Assembly (NCBI GenBank): GCA_038062745.1
Contig: JBBTWO010000012.1
Span: 1-64,000 of the forward strand
Direction: 5' to 3'
DNA from: JBBTWO01 sp038062745
Lineage (GTDB): Bacteria > Patescibacteriota > Microgenomatia > UBA8517
Length of the DNA stretch: 64,000 nt
Shown: positions 24,620 through 32,144 of the stretch, piece after piece
Numbering within the stretch: position 1 is the stretch's first letter
Layout of the letters: each line of letters begins with the position of its first letter
The notes under the pieces: generated by a model
Databases searched by the model: none
The model's input: only the letters and a program-made list of their open reading frames with translations
Told to the model about the DNA's origin: nothing
Translations under genes and position numbers: made by a program

Positions 24620-26335
24620 TTAAGAATTACCATCAGTGGTGGTAGGTGGAGCAGAAATTACTTCTTTTTCGTCCTGTGGAGCAACAAGATTAAATCTATT
24701 TATAAACTTTGCAAAGACATACAGCTCATCAGATTTCAAAAGCACCGACAAAGCAAGGTAAATTATAATTCCCAAAACAGAAACAAAAACAGTTAGGATC
24801 ACTAAATTAAAAGTATATCTAGTATCCAGAACAAAATTCCTGAAGATCAGACCATTTTGAATATCAACATTTGATAGAAATGACAATTTCTTTACCCAAA
24901 CCGATTCATCAAAGATCTTCAACACCAAAAACATCACCACCCCGGAAACTGCGGCTGAAAAAATGTTTTTTAAAGTAGACCTCAGACCTAAAAATATTTT
25001 GTCGCCTGTTTTTTTGAGTAGCAAAACATAAAGGGCTGAAACCTGTATTATGCAGGCGATGGTATTGGCCAAAGCTATTGACCAAATTGGCAGCTTTAAT
25101 ACCAAAAGGAAAATAAGCTGCAAAATTATTGTTAAAACAACATCTATTATTGAGATTACCACTGGCGTTTTTGTATCGTGTTTGGCATAAAAAGATCTGG
25201 AAAGCAGAGGGATAGCAGCTTGGAATGGAATACCTAAAGCAAAAGCAGACAGTGTCAGGCTGGTTTGAATTGTTGCCTCCCAATCAAACTGCTGGGAAAT
25301 TCCATACACCATACGCACTATTGGAATACGCAAAACTGAAATGAAGATTCCAACGGGGATAACAATAAACATTAACTGATTAAAAATAGAAATAAAGGTT
25401 CGCTTAAAGTTCTCATTGTCGTCGTTAAATCGAGCCAAGGTTGGTAGAGCAGCCTTACCCAGTGCCACACCAAACAGAGAAATCGGCACAGCTTGAAGGG
25501 AATAAGCCAAACTCAAATACGTATATGAAGCCGTAGTAACAAGCGATGACAGCATTAATTCGTTGGTTTTGAGGATTTGCATAAAGGAAAGCTCTACAAT
25601 TCTTGGTGCCGCCAACTTGCCAATCTTTTTAACTTCAGGTGTTAAGGAAATATCTTTTTTAAACCTGAATCCTAGCTTTGTTGCAAATGGTAGCTGAATA
25701 CATAAGTGTAAAAAGGCTCCAATAACCACCCCAATTACTGGAGCATACAAACCAAAGTAGCGGGTAAAGATTACCGTCCCTAAAATAATCCCAAGGTTGT
25801 ACATAACCGGTGCCAGGGCGGGGATAAGAAATCTCTTTAATGACTCCAAGACACCAGTTAGAACATAGCTAACGATAAAAATTCCCTGAGAAATAAACAA
25901 GATTCTGGCCAAGCTGGCTACTTGATGGGTTTCAGCATCGCTAAACCCTGGAGCTGCAAATTTATAAAAAAAGTCTGCATAAAAACCAAAAATAACAGCA
26001 AAGAAACCAAAGAAAATAAGACCTATATTAATAACCTTTGCCGCTACATCCCAAGCTTCTTTTTCTCCTTTTTTCAAAGTTGCCGTAAATACTGGAATGA
26101 AAGCTGCTGAGAAAGCCCCAAAAGCAAAAACTTCAAATACTAAATCAGGTAGTCGAAAAGCGGCCAGGAAGATAGCGTATTTTGCTGGTGAGAAAAAATG
26201 CAACAGGATTATTTGCCTGACCACACCCAATACCTGGGAAACAACAAGCATCAACATAATTACTGATGCTGCGGAAAGAATTGATTCCTGGCTTCCAAAT
26301 ATAAGTCTTTTTCCGCGATCTAAAATTTTATCCAT
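24620..26335 (-). CDS. murJ: Lipid II flippase MurJ family protein
   Basis: MurJ moves lipid-linked peptidoglycan precursors across the membrane. The 571 residues carry about 14 hydrophobic helices with family stretches LGVVRQIILLHFF, YAIFLAAFRLPDLVFEVFAFGAFSAAFIPVF (in two blocks) and LASLARILFISQG, all typical of the MVF/MurJ group within the MOP superfamily. The C-terminus is a soluble tail ending in Thr/Asn/Ser. Divergent from rpsT, with overlapping -10 boxes between them. Confidence 0.92.
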   Translation of the reverse strand: MDKILDRGKRLIFGSQESILSAASVIMLMLVVSQVLGVVRQIILLHFFSPAKYAIFLAAFRLPDLVFEVFAFGAFSAAFIPVFTATLKKGEKEAWDVAAKVINIGLIFFGFFAVIFGFYADFFYKFAAPGFSDAETHQVASLARILFISQGIFIVSYVLTGVLESLKRFLIPALAPVMYNLGIILGTVIFTRYFGLYAPVIGVVIGAFLHLCIQLPFATKLGFRFKKDISLTPEVKKIGKLAAPRIVELSFMQILKTNELMLSSLVTTASYTYLSLAYSLQAVPISLFGVALGKAALPTLARFNDDNENFKRTFISIFNQLMFIVIPVGIFISVLRIPIVRMVYGISQQFDWEATIQTSLTLSAFALGIPFQAAIPLLSRSFYAKHDTKTPVVISIIDVVLTIILQLIFLLVLKLPIWSIALANTIACIIQVSALYVLLLKKTGDKIFLGLRSTLKNIFSAAVSGVVMFLVLKIFDESVWVKKLSFLSNVDIQNGLIFRNFVLDTRYTFNLVILTVFVSVLGIIIYLALSVLLKSDELYVFAKFINRFNLVAPQDEKEVISAPPTTTDGNS

Positions 26336-26341
26336 AGTTTA

Positions 26342-26370
26342 TTGAAATTACTTGCTGTTTGAATTATACT
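26342..26370. promoter_or_regulatory. Overlapping divergent promoters of rpsT and murJ
   Basis: Plus strand: TTGAAA (26342-26347), 17-nt spacer, TATACT (26365-26370), ending 6 nt before the rpsT ATG. Minus strand: TATAAT (26368-26363) shares four positions with it and would drive murJ with a leader of about 20 nt. Confidence 0.65.
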
Positions 26371-26376
26371 TCCCCT

Positions 26377-26619
26377 ATGCCTGTTACGAAAACAGCCAAA
26401 AGAGCCTTAAGAGGTTCCCAAAGAAAAGCACAAGTCAATAAAATGACTTTTTCCAAGTTGGAAATTGCTACTCGTGTTGCCAAAAAAAGCAAGACTGTTA
26501 AGAAAATTGCACTTGCTGTAAGCTTGGCAGACCGCGCAGCCAAGAAAAAGCTTATCCACAAAAACAAGGCCTCAAGAATTAAAAGTGCTTTGTCAAAACT
26601 TCTTAAAAAGACGAAGTGA
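26377..26619 (+). CDS. rpsT: 30S ribosomal protein S20
   Basis: Small basic 16S rRNA-binding protein. The 80-residue product from ATG 26377 starts PVTKTAKRALRGSQRK and ends ASRIKSALSKLLKKTK, matching S20 in composition and helical pattern. The frame extends six codons further upstream, but that ATG lies before the -10 box, so 26377 is preferred. The transcript is predicted to be leaderless. Confidence 0.93.
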   Translation: MPVTKTAKRALRGSQRKAQVNKMTFSKLEIATRVAKKSKTVKKIALAVSLADRAAKKKLIHKNKASRIKSALSKLLKKTK

Positions 26620-26650
26620 TTTTTCATATGGTATATTGAGCTAGTTGCCC

Positions 26651-27217
26651 ATGCCTGCCAAAAAAAGAAAATCTGATTTAATTAATCTGCTTCCCCAAGA
26701 AGAATTTGCCAGCTCAATTATGGGCAGAATCTTGGCCTGGCTACTTACCACTTTCAGAACTATTGTTATTATTTCAGAAATGATTGTTATGGCAGCTTTC
26801 CTGTCCCGCTTCTGGCTCGATGCTAAAAACAACGATTTATCAGATAGCATTACTCAAAGAAAAGCAGTTGTAGGTTCATATGAAACCTTGGAGAAAAACT
26901 TCCGGGCTGCCCAAAAAAAGCTGTCTATTTTTGCTCTTGTCGCCGACCCCATACCAAACCAACACACAATTATTGAAACCGCCGGCTCAATCCTACCCTC
27001 AGATATGACTATGACATCGATTACCTTTACTAATAAGGAAGTATCTTTAAAGGGTACCAGCGGCAGTGAAAAATCAATTGCCAATTACACAGCCAGTTTG
27101 AAAAATACCAGCTTGTTTTCTGATTTATCAATAAACCAGATAACTTACGATACTGAAAAATCATCATTGATTTTTGATATCAAAGCAACAGCTACGGGGG
27201 GGCAAAATGGCATATAA
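26651..27217 (+). CDS. PilN-like type IV pilus assembly protein
   Basis: The product begins with a short basic N-terminus and the typical SDLINLLPQEE, then one membrane helix (about residues 30-52), a coiled-coil-like stretch and a C-terminal ferredoxin-like domain (MTMTSITFTNKEVSLKGTSG). This is the layout of PilN/GspL-C proteins that connect PilM to PilO at the inner membrane. PilM is not in the window. Start 26651 is preferred to an in-frame TTG at 26645; TATATT at 26632-26637 lies 13 nt upstream. Confidence 0.75.
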   Translation: MPAKKRKSDLINLLPQEEFASSIMGRILAWLLTTFRTIVIISEMIVMAAFLSRFWLDAKNNDLSDSITQRKAVVGSYETLEKNFRAAQKKLSIFALVADPIPNQHTIIETAGSILPSDMTMTSITFTNKEVSLKGTSGSEKSIANYTASLKNTSLFSDLSINQITYDTEKSSLIFDIKATATGGQNGI

Positions 27218-27854
27218 CACCGGCGGGCAAATTGGTAAGTATAAAAGATATTTTTCAAATATCAGGGTTTTTTATGAACAACGCCAAGACATTAAGATGT
27301 TTATGGAGATTCTGCTGTCTCTTCTTACCATCAGCATGTTTGCTATATTTGCCATCCGGCCAACTCTACTAACAATTGGTCAACTATTAACAGATATTCA
27401 AAACAAAGAAGATACTGTGGCTAAATTAAACATTAAAATCCAAAATTTAAAAACAGCTCAGGAGGTTTATGATAACTCAGCTGACGTTCTCTCAATTCTT
27501 GATACTGCAATCCCCGCCAGTACGTCAATTGATTCAGCAGTCAGACAACTTGAAGGTATAACTCAAAAAAATAATGTCACCATTAGTAGTATTAGTATTG
27601 GTGAGTCACCTATAAAAGGTGATGGTAAAGTTTCTAAATCCGAAAAAGAAGTTGCCGTCCTGCCAACAAATAGTGAGGGGTTAACCATGAATTTCAATGT
27701 TTCAGGCGACTATCTATCCTTAATGACCTTTTTACAAGATCTGCAAAACATGCGCAGACCAATGTTTATAGATCAAGTAGTTATTAACAATCCAGATGCA
27801 GAAGATGGGAAAATAATCATGTCAGTTATCGCCCGGAATATATATGAAAAATAG
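27207..27854 (+). CDS. PilO-like type IV pilus assembly protein
   Basis: One membrane helix (about residues 35-57), a long coiled coil (DIQNKEDTVAKLNIKIQNLK), and a C-terminal ferredoxin-like domain ending MSVIARNIYEK, as in PilO. The start ATG at 27207 is preceded by GGGGGG and overlaps the end of the PilN-like gene by 11 nt, so the two are translationally coupled. Role in pilus assembly is inferred from architecture and from the neighbour. Confidence 0.75.
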   Translation: MAYNTGGQIGKYKRYFSNIRVFYEQRQDIKMFMEILLSLLTISMFAIFAIRPTLLTIGQLLTDIQNKEDTVAKLNIKIQNLKTAQEVYDNSADVLSILDTAIPASTSIDSAVRQLEGITQKNNVTISSISIGESPIKGDGKVSKSEKEVAVLPTNSEGLTMNFNVSGDYLSLMTFLQDLQNMRRPMFIDQVVINNPDAEDGKIIMSVIARNIYEK

Positions 27855-28188
27855 AATTAAAGCACCAACAACAGTAACAATCGCAGTATTAACGGCAATT
27901 ACCGTTATTTTCTGGGTTGGTTTTGAGGTATTCAGACTTGCAACTAAGAAACCTGAAGTAGTTGTGCCTGCTGAAATTATTGCCCCAATGTCCCCAACAC
28001 TTGATGCAGAGGCTTTAGTAAAATTACAAAAAAGGGTATATTTAAATGAGGAGGAAATTGGTAATATTAATATAACTGTTCAACAGCAACCGACACCGGA
28101 ACCAATTGATGAGTCAACCATTTCTGCTCAACCATCGACAGAAAATGATCAAGAATCAACTAGTTCTGGAGAATTAACGAACCCATGA
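27844..28188 (+). CDS. Membrane-anchored small protein in the pilus-like cluster
   Basis: A 114-residue protein with one N-terminal membrane helix (about residues 9-32) and an acidic, Pro/Ser/Thr-rich extracytoplasmic part with KLQKRVYLNEEEIGNINITV. It overlaps the PilO-like gene by 11 nt and the following gene by 4 nt. Position is where pilP would be in classical pilMNOP operons, but there is no lipobox or clear PilP homology. Function unknown. Confidence 0.6.
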   Translation: MKNRIKAPTTVTIAVLTAITVIFWVGFEVFRLATKKPEVVVPAEIIAPMSPTLDAEALVKLQKRVYLNEEEIGNINITVQQQPTPEPIDESTISAQPSTENDQESTSSGELTNP

Positions 28189-29492
28189 AGAAAAATATAA
28201 AACTGCCAACAATAGTAGGAATAGTCGTTCTTATTTTGGGTCTTGGCGCCGGAATATTCTTACTTCAATTTAAAAATATTTTCAATTTAAAAGCATCGCC
28301 TGATCAGGATCCAAAGCAAGTAAAGATTACCAATATTTCCGACAAATCATTCTCAGTTTCTTGGATAACTGATAAGGCCACTGTTGGCTTTGTTTCTTTT
28401 GGTGAAAGTGCCACCACTCTCAATCAAACAGCCCCCGACACTGATGATTCTGCAAAAAATGTTCACACTATTACAGTTGTCGGACTAACCCCCAACAAAA
28501 ATTATTTCTTTAAAATAAGTTCCGATGGAACACTTAAGGACAATAATGGAATTGCCTGGAATGCTCAAACTGGACCCACCCTTTCTGTCTCTACAAACGC
28601 TCAAATAGTTTCAGGGAATGTCGTTACATCCACTGGCCAACCGGCAACTCAAGCTTTAATTTATTTGACAACCAGTGGTTCAAGTACAGTTTCTGCCAAA
28701 GTATCAGCAAATGGTAGTTGGGTGATTCCACTTTCCAAACTTAGAACTTCAGATTTACAAGGCTATCCAGTATTAACCAACAAAACATTGGTCGAAATCT
28801 TAATTCAAACAGGAACTGGCAGCATTGCAACAGCTCAAATTTATTTAGAAGCAACAAATCCAGTGCCCACTATGTCTATTGGCCAAAACTATGACTTTAG
28901 AAACCAAACACCAAACAATATTTCAGGCACCAATCCGGAGGCTAATTTAACTCTTCCAGAGGATGAAACACCTCTGTCAGGACTGAATATTGCAACAGGT
29001 TCCCCAACCCCCGTAACGGGATCAACGGTAACAATTGAAAACGTAACTCAAGGAGAAATAGTTAACACCACCCAGCCAGAATTTTTTGGTGAAGGACCAA
29101 AAGGAACCAAAATAACAATTGAAATCCATTCGACACAAGCTATAAGTGGTACTACCACTGTTGATTCATCGGGAAACTGGAATTGGGAACCTCCAAAAGA
29201 TTTGGAACCAGGAAGTCATACTATTACCCTTAAATGGACCGATGCTTCAGGGATATTAAGAACACTAACTAGAAGTTTTGTGGTTGAAGCCGCAGAAGGG
29301 CCGGCGTTCGTTGCCACTCCTTCTGGCTCTCCAAAAGCAAGTCCGTCGGCAACTCCACGAGTAACTAGACCGGCAACCGATTCTGGAACACCGGTAGCCG
29401 GAGTGGCAACACCAACACTGGTTATGCTTTCACTTGCTGTTAGCTTTATTGCAATTTCAGTTTTTGTTACCAAAAAATCATTTGAAACTTGA
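28185..29492 (+). CDS. Secreted/anchored protein with FN3-like and Ig-like domains
   Basis: Architecture of the 435 residues: membrane helix at about 9-28; a fibronectin type III-like domain (about 45-140) with VSWITDKATVGFVSFG as in purple acid phosphatase N-terminal modules; a carboxypeptidase-regulatory-like segment (SGNVVTSTGQPATQALIYL); an Ig-like domain near 285-370 (GNWNWEPPKDLEPGSHTITL); a Pro/Ser/Thr linker; and a C-terminal membrane helix followed by TKKSFET. Probably a surface or periplasm-exposed scaffold linked to the pilus genes by coupled translation. Confidence 0.75.
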   Translation: MKKNIKLPTIVGIVVLILGLGAGIFLLQFKNIFNLKASPDQDPKQVKITNISDKSFSVSWITDKATVGFVSFGESATTLNQTAPDTDDSAKNVHTITVVGLTPNKNYFFKISSDGTLKDNNGIAWNAQTGPTLSVSTNAQIVSGNVVTSTGQPATQALIYLTTSGSSTVSAKVSANGSWVIPLSKLRTSDLQGYPVLTNKTLVEILIQTGTGSIATAQIYLEATNPVPTMSIGQNYDFRNQTPNNISGTNPEANLTLPEDETPLSGLNIATGSPTPVTGSTVTIENVTQGEIVNTTQPEFFGEGPKGTKITIEIHSTQAISGTTTVDSSGNWNWEPPKDLEPGSHTITLKWTDASGILRTLTRSFVVEAAEGPAFVATPSGSPKASPSATPRVTRPATDSGTPVAGVATPTLVMLSLAVSFIAISVFVTKKSFET

Positions 29493-29561
29493 CTAAATCA
29501 GAAATAATAAATAACATGGTTTAGGCCTTGATGGCTTTGTTGTTGTACAAAAGTAAACTAA

Positions 29562-30899
29562 ATGAATGACGCTGCCCAAAATCAGAATAACTTAAATACA
29601 AATAACCCAATAAATCCGGAACCTATTAGTCCGGTTGTTCCGTCATCGCCAGACCCATTTATTTCAGCGTCATCTGCAGGGAGCGACGTTCCTCCTCCTC
29701 CACCTCCAGTTATAAATGGCGATCTGACTTCTTCTGGTCCAAACGCAACAGATGTGGTTGAGCCATCATTTATTCCAACGTATCCAAAACAAGGAAGTGG
29801 AAATGGAAGATTAATTGGTGCTTTCATGGGTTTGCTTGTTTTAGTAGTAGCAGGAGTAGTTGGAGTTGGAATAATTACTAATCCAAAACCAACAGAAAAA
29901 TCAAAGGCGTCGGCTGCCGCTGTTATGTGTCCTCCAGGAGGATGCGACCCTAATAATTATTGTTGGGTAGCAACCACAACAAACGAATGTCTAAATATAG
30001 ACGGCAGTGGACAAACAGAAGGCTCAACTGAGTCCTTCGCAGGAAACACTAATTGGGATGGTGTGGTTTGTTATACCTGCACAGACACTTCAGCAGAACC
30101 AGGTGTCCAACACTGTACAACTGGAACACTTACTGGTGGTAATTCTGCTTTGTGTGGTGGAGGAACGACTCCAACCAGCCCTCCTGGTGGCGAAATTACC
30201 GAGTGGTGTGATGACGTTAAAGCTTTTGATTCTGCTGGTAATCAATTGGGCAACAATGCTCTAAGCAGTCTTGTTGCTGGCGATGTAGTTACTTTTGGTA
30301 TCAAAGGCCAACCAACCGGCAGAGATTACAACCGGGGTAGGTTTACAATTAACGGCGGAGAGCGTGAGACTTCGTATGACAGGGAGGCAGGTATTGGTTT
30401 CGCTCTTGATTATACAATTCCAGAAGGAATTACATCATTTAACATTAAGGGGGCAGTACATCATCAGGCTAAAGACAGGTGGATCAATAAACAAAAAGAT
30501 GGTAGTGATTGTAAGTTGGGTTTTAATCTATCAACAACTATTGAACCAACACCTACAGATACGGCAGCAACGCCAACACCTACAGCAACCCCCACTCTTC
30601 CACCAGAGATTGCTCAATGCCGAGCAATAACCATATATGACACTGAATGGAACATTTTGACTGCAGCCGACCTAGCCACTCTTAAAGCCGGTGACGTAAT
30701 CAGAGTTTCAGTTTCAGGAAACCCAGATGCAGCTTTTGATCAAGCAAGATTTATCATTAACGGAACAACTAGAGATGCAGTCACACAAAAGAAACCAAAT
30801 ACACAAGAATTTTATGATGAATATACGATTCCAACCGATGCAACAACATTCAGTGTCAGTGCTCAGTTACATCATGTAACATTAGATATCTGGATATAA
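29562..30899 (+). CDS. Membrane-anchored surface protein with two repeated domains, second truncated
   Basis: A Pro-rich cytoplasmic N-terminus (about 85 residues), one membrane helix (about 86-108), a Cys-rich module with about ten cysteines, then two copies of a domain: residues about 215-325 and about 352-445. Shared landmarks are a Cys near the start, xxDxxxN, AGDVxxxxxxGxP, RFxINGxxR, DYTIP and LHHxxxDxWI. The first copy continues with a Cys-containing strand after WI; the second stops there. A Thr/Pro linker (TPTPTATPT) separates them. No sorting signal. Probably an extracellular binding protein. Confidence 0.7.
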   Translation: MNDAAQNQNNLNTNNPINPEPISPVVPSSPDPFISASSAGSDVPPPPPPVINGDLTSSGPNATDVVEPSFIPTYPKQGSGNGRLIGAFMGLLVLVVAGVVGVGIITNPKPTEKSKASAAAVMCPPGGCDPNNYCWVATTTNECLNIDGSGQTEGSTESFAGNTNWDGVVCYTCTDTSAEPGVQHCTTGTLTGGNSALCGGGTTPTSPPGGEITEWCDDVKAFDSAGNQLGNNALSSLVAGDVVTFGIKGQPTGRDYNRGRFTINGGERETSYDREAGIGFALDYTIPEGITSFNIKGAVHHQAKDRWINKQKDGSDCKLGFNLSTTIEPTPTDTAATPTPTATPTLPPEIAQCRAITIYDTEWNILTAADLATLKAGDVIRVSVSGNPDAAFDQARFIINGTTRDAVTQKKPNTQEFYDEYTIPTDATTFSVSAQLHHVTLDIWI

Positions 30900-30903
30900 A
30901 CTT

Positions 30904-32142
30904 ATGCAAACTTACTTAAGAAAAAACTTACTAACAATTATAATTTTGACAGTAACCGTAATTTTAACCGGTCTGGCTGTGTTTACCGCCATTAGACTAT
31001 ATCAATTGCGTGATCAATCAGTTGCTCCTAATGTGCCAAGTTCTAAACCTGCTGCTCAAGAAGCATCTGGAGCACCAACATATACAAGAAGCCAAACAGT
31101 AGTGTTACCAAAATTCACAACTGACCAATGTCCTTGGAATCAAGCAGATAACTTGAGCAGAAATGAGGGCGACGCGCGAGCAAGAATAGCAAAGACAAGT
31201 AATTTTGATTTACTAAACTGTGAACTAACCGGCGGGTCAGTCAATTCTCTAGTTGCTCCTCAAACATATCTTTATGATGACACTTTACTTGTCACGCTTG
31301 ATAATAAAGTTTTGGCTGGGACAAATACAATTGTTTCCCCCCTTGGTGGAATAGGGTCTGTGTTTGATTGGGCAAAAGTAAAAAACACTGATCAAAATAG
31401 CCAAATTGCTGGAACAAAAATTATTTGTATTGGTAACACGTGTGAAGCTCCATATACTTTGAATCATTCAAATGGATCAAAAACTCCACTTGTTAACATT
31501 AGTCTTTCCAAACAAAATTTGGCCACTCTTTTGAACACCGGTCTTACTGGTCACACTTTTGGGGCAGTAGTAATTGGAGATGGTGATCCAACAACTGATT
31601 GTAAATTACAAGAAGATTTAGTTTTGACTCTTAACTACACCTGTAATACCGAAATTATCGCTTGTCAGGAAGTAACTTTCAATATTGCTACCCCAACTGC
31701 CAGTCCAACAGCTACACCAGTCGCTTGTAATAATGCCTGTAGTGAAGATATCCAATGTGCAGGAGATAATGAATGTGTTAGTGGAATGTGTAGAAATACT
31801 CAGTGCGATACTGAAACAGACTGCGTATGTAACGGTTCTACTCCTACACCAACACCTACCGCAACACCCACTGCCACCCCAACTGCCAGTCCAGTAAGTT
31901 GTAATAACACCTGCTCCACCAATACTGACTGTTCAAGTGGACTTGTGTGTAACGCTGGTTCTTGCCGAAATCAAAGTTGTACCAATGAGACTGACTGTAC
32001 TTGTGCGATAGCCTCTCCAACTCCAACTGGGTCTGCAACAGCTGCTCCAGAGTTGCCAAATGCAGGTATCTCAGCCCCAACTTTAATTGGAGGCGCTGCA
32101 GGAATACTACTTCTGCTTGGAGCATTATTGCTAGCACTATAA
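30904..32142 (+). CDS. Surface protein with tandem Cys-rich modules and LPNAG C-terminus
   Basis: N-terminal membrane helix (about residues 10-32), a central domain of about 200 residues, then two homologous Cys-rich modules of about 35 residues that each begin CNN(A/T)CS and end (V/T)C(N/A), separated by TPTPTATPTATPTASP. The C-terminus has ELPNAGISAPTLIGG followed by a hydrophobic helix and the end LLLAL, resembling an LPxTG-type sorting signal but without the usual positive tail. It starts 4 nt after the previous gene. Likely cell-surface displayed. Confidence 0.7.
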   Translation: MQTYLRKNLLTIIILTVTVILTGLAVFTAIRLYQLRDQSVAPNVPSSKPAAQEASGAPTYTRSQTVVLPKFTTDQCPWNQADNLSRNEGDARARIAKTSNFDLLNCELTGGSVNSLVAPQTYLYDDTLLVTLDNKVLAGTNTIVSPLGGIGSVFDWAKVKNTDQNSQIAGTKIICIGNTCEAPYTLNHSNGSKTPLVNISLSKQNLATLLNTGLTGHTFGAVVIGDGDPTTDCKLQEDLVLTLNYTCNTEIIACQEVTFNIATPTASPTATPVACNNACSEDIQCAGDNECVSGMCRNTQCDTETDCVCNGSTPTPTPTATPTATPTASPVSCNNTCSTNTDCSSGLVCNAGSCRNQSCTNETDCTCAIASPTPTGSATAAPELPNAGISAPTLIGGAAGILLLLGALLLAL

Positions 32143-32144
32143 AG

